Shown: positions 14,483-22,742, counted from the stretch's first letter. The stretch is 24,797 nt of DNA from GCA-020343675 sp964462945 (GCA_964462945.1 CAYWZW010000077.1:1-24797), one strand, 5' to 3'. The notes: generated by a model from the sequence alone, not told the origin. A program made the numbers and translations.

Positions 14483-15706
14483 ATGACGAACGAAACAAAT
14501 TACGATACTGTATTTGGCAAGATGGCGGTGGAGCACGGTCTGTGCACGGATGAGGAGCTGCGTGACTCGCTGCGGGAGATGGAGGAGCGCAAGAAGACCA
14601 ATCCGGTCGTTCTCAAAGACCTGATGATCGAGCTTGGATTTGTTACGGCGGGCCAGGCCGAGCGCTTGAAGGAGGACCTCGGAGAAAGCAAGGCGGCGGT
14701 CCGAAAGATTCCCGGCTATAAAATCCTCGGCAAGCTCGGGGCCGGTGCGATGGCCGTGGTCTATAAGGGCAAGCAGTTGAGCCTGAACCGAATGGTGGCG
14801 ATCAAAGTCCTGCCGAAACGCTTCAGTGAAAATCCCGAGTATGTCGAGCGGTTTTATAAAGAGGGACAGGCGGCCGGCAAGCTGAACCATCCGAACATCG
14901 TGCAGGCCATCGACGTCGGCGAGGCGGGGGGCTACCACTATTTCGTGATGGAGTACGTCGAGGGCAAGACCATCGCCGACGATCTGGCGGCGGGGAAGAT
15001 CTTCAGCGAGGCCGAGGCGCTGGATATTATCATTCAGGTCGCGCACGCCCTGGCGCACGCCCATGCGTGCAGCCTGATCCACCGTGACGTCAAGCCCAAG
15101 AATATCATGATCAGTACCGGCGGGGCGGTGAAGCTGGCGGATATGGGTCTGGCCCGCGAAACGACGGACATCGAGGCCGCCCAGAGCGAAGCGGGCAAAG
15201 CCTACGGCACGCCGTACTACATCGCGCCGGAACAGATTCGAGGCAAGATCGACATCGACGGCCGGGCCGACATCTACGGCCTCGGCGCCACGCTCTACCA
15301 CATGCTGACCGGCCGGGTGCCGTTTATGGCGGACGATTCGGCCGATGTGATGCGAAAGCACCTGCGGGAGAAGCTCGTGCCGCCCGACCATATCAATACG
15401 TCCCTCTCGGCGGGCGTCTCGGAAGTCGTCGAGATCATGATGGCCAAGCGCCGGGAAGACCGCTACCAGAACATCGAAGAGCTGCTGATGGACTTAGAAG
15501 CGCTTCGCCACGGCCAGCCGCCGCTGCAGGCGCACAAGAGATTCGACCTGTCCATGCTGGAGAAGCTGGAAGAGGGAGAAACCGTCGAGGTCAAGGAGAG
15601 GGCCTACGAAGAAGAGACGATCGCGAACTACCGCATGGCGATACTCATCCTGAGCAGCGTCGCGGCGGTGTTCCTGGTCGTCATTATTCTTCTGCTGCTC
15701 AGATAA
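14483..15706 (+). CDS. Membrane-anchored Ser/Thr protein kinase (Hanks type)
   Basis: 407 residues from the ATG at 14483; a GTG nine bases earlier is also possible and neither has a strong ribosome binding site. Residues 1-70 form an acidic helical N-terminal domain with LCTDEELRDSL and LIELGFVTAGQAERL-like repeats, resembling the small domain found at the start of type II/IV secretion ATPases (inference). The kinase domain spans about 79-345: glycine loop GKLGAGAMAVVYKG with the third Gly replaced by Ala, K108 in VAIKVLP, catalytic HRDVKPKN (D202), DMG (220-222) in place of DFG, GTPYYIAPEQ (APE 248-250), and DIYGLGATLYHMLTG. A single membrane span lies at about 386-406 and only one arginine follows it, so the kinase faces the cytosol. 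All catalytic residues are present, so it should be active. Its substrate is unknown; it is transcribed away from its neighbours. Confidence 0.93.
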   Translation: MTNETNYDTVFGKMAVEHGLCTDEELRDSLREMEERKKTNPVVLKDLMIELGFVTAGQAERLKEDLGESKAAVRKIPGYKILGKLGAGAMAVVYKGKQLSLNRMVAIKVLPKRFSENPEYVERFYKEGQAAGKLNHPNIVQAIDVGEAGGYHYFVMEYVEGKTIADDLAAGKIFSEAEALDIIIQVAHALAHAHACSLIHRDVKPKNIMISTGGAVKLADMGLARETTDIEAAQSEAGKAYGTPYYIAPEQIRGKIDIDGRADIYGLGATLYHMLTGRVPFMADDSADVMRKHLREKLVPPDHINTSLSAGVSEVVEIMMAKRREDRYQNIEELLMDLEALRHGQPPLQAHKRFDLSMLEKLEEGETVEVKERAYEEETIANYRMAILILSSVAAVFLVVIILLLLR

Positions 15707-15927
15707 CCAACGGCCGTGAGCCATCAGTCAATAATCTACTCTCGTGAAGCCTATGTGGTATTGCGGCTTGCGTAACTTCTGTCTCGTGTTTCCTGCTTTT
15801 CTTACTTGCTTTCTGGATAGCGGGCAGCGGAAGCTGCATGGCGAAACAAGTACTACAAAAAGCCAAACGAACCGATGAATGGTTAGATGTGACTGTGCGG
15901 CAGAAGGTCAACCTGTAGGGTAATCGT

Positions 15928-16533
15928 TTATTTCCCTTTATCTGGGTATAGATACTTCCATTTCTCCCTGGCGTAAACTTGTGTAGAGAGTTTGTCAAAC
16001 AACTCCTTGCCTTCCGTCTCAACAAGGTCTTGAGGAAACTCAACGAGTCTGATCTTTGGCTCGTTCACATTGTCATAAAGGTTCTGCATCCAATAGAGAT
16101 AAACCGATACCCTTTCCGTGCCCTCTTCTTCTAATAAAACGACGAGCGGCGGTCTGGCGTAAGTAACATTCTGAACCCATTTTTGTAAGCCAATGTTAGG
16201 CATATTGACTGTTGTATTCAGGAAGGGAGGACCTGTAAACGTAGCTAAAAGGCCCGACATTTGTGTTTTTTCTGCATGAATGATGATACTCTCTTGCATG
16301 AGCAAAATGACAGCAGCATCCCATACCTGGTCGAGCGTAGCCTGAGAATACCTTATGCTTACATTCGCCGATTTTATGGCAGCTGCATCCGGCACGACAA
16401 AGCCCTTGCAATCCTTTGCATAGAGTTGATGTACTCCTGTCTCTGCCGCGACCCAGTTAGACTCGTCTATCTTGGGCATACAACCGAGTAGCAGAGCTGG
16501 CAACAGCATCAAGATAGGGGCGATTCTTTTCAT
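15928..16533 (-). CDS. Lipoprotein, last gene of the six-gene exported cluster
   Basis: 201 residues. It starts MKRIAPILMLLPALLLGC with a lipobox (LLGC, Cys18), so the mature protein is anchored by lipid. No family is recognised. Residues about 60-100 (YSQATLDQVWDAAVILLMQE, then KTQMSGLLAT) match the pattern seen in the preceding lipoprotein: DxVW, a hydrophobic helix, beta strand, KTQ and GL. This suggests a diverged tandem duplicate. The pattern is reminiscent of BamC-type helix-grip lipoprotein domains, which is inference only. Its ATG overlaps the stop of the previous gene (ATGA, 16530-16533) with AAGGAAG ahead. The tail is basic and aromatic (REKWKYLYPDKGK). Confidence 0.75.
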   Translation of the reverse strand: MKRIAPILMLLPALLLGCMPKIDESNWVAAETGVHQLYAKDCKGFVVPDAAAIKSANVSIRYSQATLDQVWDAAVILLMQESIIIHAEKTQMSGLLATFTGPPFLNTTVNMPNIGLQKWVQNVTYARPPLVVLLEEEGTERVSVYLYWMQNLYDNVNEPKIRLVEFPQDLVETEGKELFDKLSTQVYAREKWKYLYPDKGK

Positions 16534-17060
16534 AATTTAGCTTCCTTCAAATTGGCTGTCAAGCCTTCAAAGAATATATTGTTGACCTGGCTTTCGTAAT
16601 TCTTTCGGAAAGTCACGTCTTTGAAGGCCGATATTTTCTCTGGAACTACACGCGCGTAACAGAAATCTGAAATCGCGTCATAGGGTATCGCATATACAAT
16701 GGCAACCGAACTTCCCATGCTCGGCTGTTTGATGTAAACGTTCAGATAAATATATGGCTCGGGATATTTTGTTGTATCGTAGCTTTTCCATATTCCCTCT
16801 CCAACACGACTCTTTGGTCCCGCTATTGAACTATCGGGGATCTTGCATGTGATTAATCCTTGCGTTTTGTTCTGCGTCAGGATGGTTCCGTTCATGCGCT
16901 CAATCAATTCCAAGCTGGATTGCCAGACACGGTCAGGTGATGCCAAGAAGACTTTCTGCATTGCCGCCGGATGTTCTGAGGTGGCAAGCTTAGGTTCGCA
17001 GCCGCCGGCCAGAAACAGACATGACCATATAAAGCAACAGATCAGTTTTTTGTTATTCAT
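16530..17060 (-). CDS. Lipoprotein, paralogue-like partner in the exported cluster
   Basis: 176 residues from 17060. The signal is MNNKKLICCFIWSCLFLAGGC with the lipobox cysteine at 21. The start is fixed by GAGGAAG upstream of 17060 and by the signal sequence; the longer frame from 17159 would bury the signal and overlap the TPR gene by 100 bases. The body contains SPDRVWQSSLELIERMNGTI and NKTQGLITCKIP, parallel to the next gene. No database family is claimed. It overlaps the TPR lipoprotein stop by 8 bp and the next gene by 4 bp, so expression is tightly coupled. It is probably an envelope complex component (inference). Confidence 0.75.
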   Translation of the reverse strand: MNNKKLICCFIWSCLFLAGGCEPKLATSEHPAAMQKVFLASPDRVWQSSLELIERMNGTILTQNKTQGLITCKIPDSSIAGPKSRVGEGIWKSYDTTKYPEPYIYLNVYIKQPSMGSSVAIVYAIPYDAISDFCYARVVPEKISAFKDVTFRKNYESQVNNIFFEGLTANLKEAKL

Positions 17061-17802
17061 TTTTGTCTTCCTCAATTTTCGTGATCTCTTGCTGGGCTCG
17101 TTCAATTCGAGTTTCCAGGCTTGGATGAGTTCCCGTATCCTCTCTGAACTCTCCGCCAACGTATCTGGGTGCCGGCGTGACCTGGTTGATTACGGCCTGT
17201 TTAATCATGTCTTCCACACCGGGGTAAATCTGGTAGGCAGCTTGGTAGTGCTCAGCCGCCTTCTCAGACTTCCCTTGCCTTTTGTAAATGGCCATCAGTC
17301 CCAGATGCGTCGAGACCAGCGTGGCAGGGTCCTTAGAAAGCTCGATAACCCTCTCAAATTCACCAACAGCCTTAGCATCTTCTTTGAGCTTGTCATAAAC
17401 ATGAGCCAGGTTCAGGTGGACATCGGCGTTATGCTGGTCCACCTCGGCAGCGCTCTCCAACACCCTGACGGCCTTGGGCAAGTCCGGTTTTGGCTGCTTT
17501 TGAAGAGCCAGGGATAGCAACAGATGTGCCTGTATGTGCCTCGGATCGAGAAGCAACACCTCTTCAAACTCGCGGATCGCCCGATCAAACATACCCTCTG
17601 ATAAATATATCCTGCCTAACTCCACCCGGCTTACTGTATCACCGGTATGGACGGTGATTTTCTCGCGGAGGTATTCAGCCCGTTTCTCGAGAGCCGGGTC
17701 CTTCAAGACGAGAGGCTTTTCTGACCCCGATGGTGAGCTACATCCGCACAAACACAGCACTGACCAGGCTACAGATAACAATGGCAGGATATTACGTCGC
17801 AT
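17053..17802 (-). CDS. TPR-repeat lipoprotein
   Basis: About 249 residues. The signal is MRRNILPLLSVAWSVLCLCGC with a lipobox cysteine at the CGCSS junction. The mature protein is largely tetratricopeptide repeats, with about four copies: RVELGRIYLSEGMFDRAIREF; a unit beginning QAHLLLSLALQKQ; VHLNLAHVYDKLKEDAKAVGE; and THLGLMAIYKRQGKSEKAAEH. TPR domains bind other proteins, so this is the likely scaffold of the exported cluster. A GTG at 17808 would overlap the upstream TGA in a GTGA junction; the ATG two codons later is equally plausible. A short charged helix ends the protein (RAQQEITKIEEDKNE). Confidence 0.85.
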   Translation of the reverse strand: MRRNILPLLSVAWSVLCLCGCSSPSGSEKPLVLKDPALEKRAEYLREKITVHTGDTVSRVELGRIYLSEGMFDRAIREFEEVLLLDPRHIQAHLLLSLALQKQPKPDLPKAVRVLESAAEVDQHNADVHLNLAHVYDKLKEDAKAVGEFERVIELSKDPATLVSTHLGLMAIYKRQGKSEKAAEHYQAAYQIYPGVEDMIKQAVINQVTPAPRYVGGEFREDTGTHPSLETRIERAQQEITKIEEDKNE

Positions 17803-17804
17803 TC

Positions 17805-18353
17805 TCACTTCGCGTTCTGGCTTACGAGATCAGTAAACTCTCCCGACATTTCCGAAAAAGACTTGCCTTTCTCTGGCTCAGAGAGAAACCCTATGAGAGT
17901 CTTCTCGCTAACTACTTCGATAAGTTGAAAAGAAGCCACCTTCACCAGCAAAGGCCTATCCTGCGCAAGTTCGACAATAACCGTGCCCGTTAATATGAAA
18001 TCGGCGTTGACTGCCCTACCGATCTCCAGAGCGCTGACGGCACGACCTTCCTTTTCCTTGCTCATCTTGGCTATTTGCTCGCCAACGCTCTTCTCGAGCT
18101 TCTCGCGGTTCACAACTGTAAAACCCATGTTGCTCAGGTGAATACTAAGAGCATCTTCCATGATACCTGTAAGCAGGGCATCATTACCGTTCAGGAAGAT
18201 AGCAACCGCCGCTGTTGTCTTGATCTTGGCCTTAGCCTCTTGAGCAATTGAAACAAGGGGACGCCCAGGGGCACTTGCCTGACCAAGCAATAACGGCGAA
18301 AGCCCAACAGATACTATGGCTATAGTCCCGAGAATCGCAATTAATTTTCTCAT
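17805..18353 (-). CDS. Secreted CsgG/FlgO-like protein
   Basis: 182 residues with an N-terminal signal peptide (about 1-27, cleavage near GQA-SA). The mature part has the alpha/beta pattern of CsgG, FlgO and LpoB-like envelope proteins: KTTAAVAIFLNGNDALLTGIM, SIHLSNMGFTVVNREKLEKSV, EIGRAVNADFILTGTVIVEL, then a beta strand VKVASFQLIEVVSEK. CsgG itself forms the curli secretion pore, but this protein is much shorter and has no transmembrane hairpins I can see, so it is closer to a periplasmic or outer membrane FlgO/LpoB-like accessory. No lipobox is present. It lies 10 bp after the upstream gene and abuts the TPR lipoprotein gene. Confidence 0.8.
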   Translation of the reverse strand: MRKLIAILGTIAIVSVGLSPLLLGQASAPGRPLVSIAQEAKAKIKTTAAVAIFLNGNDALLTGIMEDALSIHLSNMGFTVVNREKLEKSVGEQIAKMSKEKEGRAVSALEIGRAVNADFILTGTVIVELAQDRPLLVKVASFQLIEVVSEKTLIGFLSEPEKGKSFSEMSGEFTDLVSQNAK

Positions 18354-18363
18354 GTCCTGTCTC

Positions 18364-19551
18364 CTAACGTCTTTGTCCTATTGTGGAATAAGAAGTGCGC
18401 GGACGAGCATAGCTCGGCATATAGGAACTCGTTCCTGCACCGATTTTGTTATAGGAGTATTGCAACGACATATAGTACCTTTCCTGGTAAACAGAGAGCG
18501 GGTCTCTCATCGTAGAAAGCACCTCCCATGAAGGATAACTCGCCATCGTGGGCGCCGAATCATAACGGTTCCCAAGCAGCGTTGTTGCATCTCGCGGCTG
18601 AATGGTAAACTCTCTCATCGCCCTGTTGGTCAAGCTAAATGCGTCTGACCCGATATTATAGGCCTTGTTCACGTTCTTTATCGTGTCATACGTGCGGATG
18701 CCACGGTCTGCGAAAACCATTGACCTATACAACTGCGAAACTTCCTTGCTAAACTGTGTCAGGTTGTCAGCACGGAGAGCAGTATTCGCCTGCCGTTTCA
18801 ACAAGTTTGTCTCTATGGTCCCCAGTCTTTTTGCGGAGGCAAAAGGGGACGAAACGTCCCACGCTAATCCTACTCCCGCACCCATTTGCTGGTATGTGCT
18901 GTATCTGTTCATTGGATCGATAGCCATCACAAGATGGTCTTCTATGGCCAGAGGACTAAAAGACGGGAATGGGAGGTTTCCGAAGTGCTCAATATACTTC
19001 CCTGCTAAGTCATACCCACTAGCCTGCATCCCTTTCCAAAACCAAAACTGGGGCTTCTGTTTTATGCTCTCCAATATCATATCGGCTCTTCTGTAGTAGT
19101 AGTTCATTGCCGTTCGGACCGGACGGTATTCTCCGCGGATTTCTCCCGCAAATACTACATTCTCCCAAGAAGGTGAGCGATCGCGCCAAGGCTCAACCTT
19201 AAGTGCACGGTTAAGCTCGCTTAGTTGGGTTGAGGACAGATTAATCCTGAAATCGTACGACCTCATCAGTCTGCGCTGGCGCTCAAGTTCAAAGAAAGCA
19301 TAGTCTTCGCCGAATGCGCTTAATCCAATTACTGCGTTGATGCCTTGACCGGTACCTAACTCCACTTTTGAGCGTAATGAGCTTGAGACATACACTTCGC
19401 GCTCTTCTGTCTCACCGTCGCTCATCAGCTTTTGTTCGGCGATTGCTTTGCTGACTTGGGAGATAGCTTCAGGATCAAAATCCTGTGCTTTTGTTGTCAA
19501 AACAGCGAATACGATAACCAAGGCAGCGAAATATATTCTTGACTTGCTCAT
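18364..19551 (-). CDS. Secreted protein of unknown function in the exported cluster
   Basis: 395 residues. A signal peptide is clear (MSKSRIYFAALVIVFAVLTTKA, cleavage before Q23). I recognise no family. The mature part is rich in arginine, tyrosine and serine. It has amphipathic stretches such as FELERQRRLMRSYDFRIN, a block YYYRRADMILESIKQKPQFWF, a glycine-rich segment (MGAGVGLAWDVSS), and a Tyr/Ser/Arg-rich end (SYMPSYARPRTSYST). No transmembrane beta-barrel or enzyme motif is certain. It follows the M48 protease by 30 bp and precedes the CsgG-like gene by 10 bp. Position suggests it is the substrate, client or core of the system (inference). Confidence 0.7.
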   Translation of the reverse strand: MSKSRIYFAALVIVFAVLTTKAQDFDPEAISQVSKAIAEQKLMSDGETEEREVYVSSSLRSKVELGTGQGINAVIGLSAFGEDYAFFELERQRRLMRSYDFRINLSSTQLSELNRALKVEPWRDRSPSWENVVFAGEIRGEYRPVRTAMNYYYRRADMILESIKQKPQFWFWKGMQASGYDLAGKYIEHFGNLPFPSFSPLAIEDHLVMAIDPMNRYSTYQQMGAGVGLAWDVSSPFASAKRLGTIETNLLKRQANTALRADNLTQFSKEVSQLYRSMVFADRGIRTYDTIKNVNKAYNIGSDAFSLTNRAMREFTIQPRDATTLLGNRYDSAPTMASYPSWEVLSTMRDPLSVYQERYYMSLQYSYNKIGAGTSSYMPSYARPRTSYSTIGQRR

Positions 19552-19581
19552 ACTATTCCCTCCTTTTTATCACAAGTACTC

Positions 19582-20400
19582 TTATTGTGTTTTTGGAATC
19601 AACTTTTCTGCCTGCTTTATTCTCTCTTCCAACCCTGGTTTGGCGTTTATCAGGCTGGAAACATACTTTGGCTCAGTTGCTTTAAGCTTATCTCGAAAGG
19701 ATGTCAGTCTCGTAAAGAACTTCACCAGTGCGTTGGGGTCGTAACCCGCCTTGCTGCTGTACTGAATTGCCAATGCGTCAGCTTCCGATTCTTGCTCTCT
19801 GCTGTATCCATTTATCATGGCTATAAGCATCGCGTCGCTCAAAGGATATGCCACGGCACCTGTGGCTGTACCAGCAGCTAAGTAAGCAAAGTCCTTGCGT
19901 GCAGTGCTGCCTCCAGGACCCAACGGGACGCTCGCTGCGGCAGCTTGAGCTACGACCTTGACTGTAGCATCAACTAATGCTTGCTTTATGATTTGCTTCT
20001 GGTGGGCTGAACGAATAGACTTGATTAGGTGGCTCTTGGTGATATGCGCTATCTCATGTCCTAAAATGGCCGCCAGCTCATCCTCGCTTTCAAGGATGTC
20101 TAACAAGCCGGTATTAATGTATACGAATCCCCCGGGAACCGCATAAGCATTGATTGTAGGATCGTTGATTATCCGGAAAGTGTATTCTATTTCGGGCTGA
20201 CCTGAGGCATCTGCAACGCGATTGCCTATCTCGTTGATTCGCCTGTTCAAATTCTCGTCAAGAACACACGTCTTGATTGAAATGGCTTCCTTGTCTATGT
20301 GAAAGCCGAATTGCATCTCTTTGGTATCTGCTGAAAAACCGGCTCTTGAGAATAATAAGACGCATAAAAGAGAACCGAAGATTGTTTTTTTTTCTGTCAT
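19582..20400 (-). CDS. Exported M48-family zinc metalloprotease
   Basis: 272 residues from the chosen start. The signal peptide is about 1-24 (MTEKKTIFGSLLCVLLFSRA). Zinc motif HEIAH at 115-119, with the third ligand E204 in the EQESEAD segment (E four residues before D208, as in HtpX-type enzymes). Upstream, INAYAVPGGFVYINTGLL is the characteristic M48 strand. Relatives include BepA and LoiP, periplasmic M48 proteases that help outer membrane protein assembly or cleave misfolded clients. I start at 20400 because CACCTCT reads as AGAGGTG on the minus strand 5 bases upstream, and the hydrophobic signal begins at once; a frame from 20496 adds 32 residues without support. First gene of the cluster. 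Confidence 0.88.
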   Translation of the reverse strand: MTEKKTIFGSLLCVLLFSRAGFSADTKEMQFGFHIDKEAISIKTCVLDENLNRRINEIGNRVADASGQPEIEYTFRIINDPTINAYAVPGGFVYINTGLLDILESEDELAAILGHEIAHITKSHLIKSIRSAHQKQIIKQALVDATVKVVAQAAAASVPLGPGGSTARKDFAYLAAGTATGAVAYPLSDAMLIAMINGYSREQESEADALAIQYSSKAGYDPNALVKFFTRLTSFRDKLKATEPKYVSSLINAKPGLEERIKQAEKLIPKTQ

Positions 20401-20405
20401 AATAA

Positions 20406-20412
20406 CACCTCT
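20406..20412 (-). promoter_or_regulatory. Ribosome binding site deciding the M48 protease start
   Basis: AGAGGTG on the minus strand, 5 bases before the ATG at 20400. Confidence 0.6.
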
Positions 20413-20550
20413 GTCTTGAATTGGTGATATGTGGTCACTAACCCAAAGAATCAAAACCGCACACCAGTATTCTATGACAATTTCAGGTAGATGCAATCAA
20501 TTTCTCGAATTTTTTGCAAAATCCTTCCCTTCTCTTACATCCTCGTTCTT

Positions 20551-20565
20551 GCCCCCGAAAAGGGC
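20551..20565 (-). repeat. Small GCCC...GGGC hairpin after the MFS terminator
   Basis: GCCC (20551-20554) pairs with GGGC (20562-20565). On the minus strand it lies immediately after the T-run of the main terminator and may serve as a back-up. Confidence 0.4.
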
Positions 20566-20572
20566 AAAAAAA

Positions 20573-20599
20573 GCCTCTGCGCGGGTTTCGAGCAGAGGC
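20573..20599 (-). terminator. Rho-independent terminator of the sugar-catabolic operon
   Basis: GCCTCTGC (20573-20580) pairs with GCAGAGGC (20592-20599), with an 11-base loop, followed on the minus strand by six T. It is 45 bases past the MFS stop and separates this operon from the exported cluster. Confidence 0.88.
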
Positions 20600-20644
20600 C
20601 GTAACATCATTCCGCGAATCGCGGGTTTAGCTCTGTTGGTTCAG

Positions 20645-21829
20645 TTATCCTTTGAAGAAAATCACGAATGCGAGGATAGAGGCCAGTGCAATCGCACAGG
20701 GCACTATGAAAACAGAGCGCCACTGGAACTTGCCTTCTTTCCTGAATGTGTCCATGATGAATCCGGCGAACGGCGTGCCGAGGAACAAGCCGACGCCGGT
20801 GGTCGCGGCAAAGAGCAAAGACTGCACAGAGCCTCGTATTTCATCCGACGCCAGGTTGTTTGCAAATATCTGGCCGACAATGACAAAAAGCACGTAGGCC
20901 AGGCCGTGGAACGGCTGGCAGGCAACAATAATCCATCGCGGTTTCTGTCTTATGTAGGCTACATACAGTATGAACCAGCACGTTGCTCCGACGATCAAGG
21001 TCCATTTCGTCCCAATCGCACCGAGCAGGCGGGCCATCAGGACGACGGTGGCTATTGCCTGTACGGCCTGTGCGATGCCCATTGAGGCAGGGACGTTCTT
21101 GTTCGGGATTCCCATGTCCTGCATGAACGGCGCCGTGCCGAGGAAGTAGAACTGCATCAGGGCGAAAAAGATCATGGAGACGGCAATAAAGATGAGGAAG
21201 TTGGAGTCCTTGAACATTTCCATAGCCTGGAGGATCGGGGCCGTGCCGGCGCCGGCGGGTGGTGTATCAGGCAGGAAGAAGCAGCCCACGCCCATGACCA
21301 CTGAAAGGATAGCCGCCAGGTAGAGGCAGTCGCGTCCCTGCTCTCCGGTTTTGAAGATCCATCGCCAGCCGGTCAGGGACCAGCCGATGAGCGCCCAGGC
21401 GACAGGCGCCCAGATGAAGATCCACGTTGAGTGAACACCGGGGTCGAGGTTGTTCTTGGCCAAGTGGGCAAACATGATGGAGTTGACCAGCGGCAGCGTG
21501 GCGGCGTAGCAGACCGAGTAGAGAAACATGACCAAAAGGAGGCTTTTGAACGTGGTTTTGCGCGCGGCGACGAACATCAGAATCGCGCCGCATAAGTGAG
21601 CGACGGCAAGAATGACCTCCGTGTTTACATACTTGTCGGCGAGCTGCCCGGACACCAGGGGCATGAAAATACACGCGATCGGGAACGTGGCGTAGATCCA
21701 TCCGGTCTGCTTGCCGCTCATTTTCAGCGGTCCCAGAAGTCGTGCGGCCAGCACGGGCATCCAGGCGGCCCAGACCGCGTACTCCATGAACATCGCAAAG
21801 CTCAGAGCGAGGTACAGTTTCCAGTCCAT
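20645..21829 (-). CDS. MFS transporter, nucleoside:H+ symporter-like
   Basis: 394-residue integral inner-membrane protein with about 12 hydrophobic spans. It begins MDWKLYLALSFAMFMEYAVWAAWMPVLAARL, a start typical of the NupG/XapB nucleoside symporter group within the major facilitator superfamily. ATFPIACIFMPLVSGQLADKY provides the loop motif between spans 2 and 3. AGGAG lies 7 bases before the ATG. It follows a sugar isomerase/epimerase gene (63 bp) and an oxidoreductase gene, so despite the family name it more likely imports a sugar or sugar derivative used by them (inference). Substrate cannot be read from the sequence. Confidence 0.88.
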   Translation of the reverse strand: MDWKLYLALSFAMFMEYAVWAAWMPVLAARLLGPLKMSGKQTGWIYATFPIACIFMPLVSGQLADKYVNTEVILAVAHLCGAILMFVAARKTTFKSLLLVMFLYSVCYAATLPLVNSIMFAHLAKNNLDPGVHSTWIFIWAPVAWALIGWSLTGWRWIFKTGEQGRDCLYLAAILSVVMGVGCFFLPDTPPAGAGTAPILQAMEMFKDSNFLIFIAVSMIFFALMQFYFLGTAPFMQDMGIPNKNVPASMGIAQAVQAIATVVLMARLLGAIGTKWTLIVGATCWFILYVAYIRQKPRWIIVACQPFHGLAYVLFVIVGQIFANNLASDEIRGSVQSLLFAATTGVGLFLGTPFAGFIMDTFRKEGKFQWRSVFIVPCAIALASILAFVIFFKG

Positions 21830-21892
21830 TGTATTCTCCTTAACTTATGTCCGTGTTTGAACCGCGGGGATTCGAATACCCGGCGGCTTTGA

Positions 21893-22708
21893 TTAACCGA
21901 CACTGCTCAATCGCTCGGCGGCCAGCTTGACATCGCCGAAGCGGTTGTCGCCTGCTTCCCGCTCGATCGCCAGGGTGCCCTTGAAACCGATCTCTGCAAG
22001 TGTATTGAGGAACGCCGCGGTTTGCACCTGGCCGTCGCCCCAGGGGACCTCCTCGCCCCACGTGCCGGGCTTCCTGGTTCGGATCGCATCCTTGACGTGG
22101 AGGTGCTTGACCCACGGCGCCAGGACCTTCACCGCTTCGATGGGATTGCCCTTGTCGTAGAGGATCATATTGGCCGGGTCGAAATTGACGCCGATGGCGG
22201 GATGATCCAATTCCTCCAGGAAGTGTCGCAGCTCTCCGGCGGTCTCCTGGCCCGTCTCCAGCAGCAGCATGATATTGTTTTCGCCCGCCACGTCGGCCAG
22301 GCATATTATCCGCTCGTAGAATTTCTCGGCGTAGGTCACGTCGCTATCATCAAGAAAGCCGGCGTGCATCGAGAGGTACTTCACGCCGAGATTGACGGTC
22401 ACCTCGACGGCGCCCAGAAACAGCTCCTGATTTTTCTCCCAGTATTCATCGGGGGCCACCCCGCCGGTCACCTTGATGGCCTCGAGCGTCGAATAGTCCT
22501 CCTGCGGAAAGTCGATCATCGTCGCGCTGATGGTCCATTGCTGTCTCTGCACGTCGGCGAGGAACTCGTGTCCTTTCGCTTCCAGAGCCGGCCTGACGCC
22601 CAGGTGCACGTGGTCGATCCCGATTTTTTTCATCGCGTCCGCCACGCCGTCAACGTGGGTGCGCAGCGACCAGCTACAAACTCCTATCGGCCAATTCTTG
22701 CACTTCAT
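21893..22708 (-). CDS. Sugar phosphate isomerase/epimerase (xylose isomerase-like TIM barrel)
   Basis: 271 residues, cytosolic. AP-endonuclease-2/xylose isomerase-like barrel. The likely metal ligands are E151 in LLLETGQE, D177 in NFDPAN, H204 in KHLHVKD and E249 in LAIERE. SMHAGF (113-118) is the usual active-site strand. Relatives isomerise or epimerise ketoses, inosose or hydroxypyruvate. AGAAAGG precedes the ATG. It lies between a Gfo/Idh/MocA oxidoreductase and an MFS transporter, a common planctomycete grouping for degrading sugars or cyclitols through oxidised intermediates. The exact substrate is unknown. Confidence 0.88.
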   Translation of the reverse strand: MKCKNWPIGVCSWSLRTHVDGVADAMKKIGIDHVHLGVRPALEAKGHEFLADVQRQQWTISATMIDFPQEDYSTLEAIKVTGGVAPDEYWEKNQELFLGAVEVTVNLGVKYLSMHAGFLDDSDVTYAEKFYERIICLADVAGENNIMLLLETGQETAGELRHFLEELDHPAIGVNFDPANMILYDKGNPIEAVKVLAPWVKHLHVKDAIRTRKPGTWGEEVPWGDGQVQTAAFLNTLAEIGFKGTLAIEREAGDNRFGDVKLAAERLSSVG

Positions 22709-22742
22709 AGTACCTTTCTCCCATTCAAATCTTCATCTTCTC

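Noticed and set aside
15707..15927. Possible gene or terminator between the kinase and the lipoprotein gene
   Set aside because: No convincing stem with a T-tail and no frame with coding character was found. The 114-codon minus-strand frame at 15699-16043 overlaps the lipoprotein gene out of frame.
20420..20520. Promoter for the six-gene exported cluster
   Set aside because: On the minus strand TTGATT and TAGAAT are present, but the spacer is 20 bases, and other combinations match poorly.
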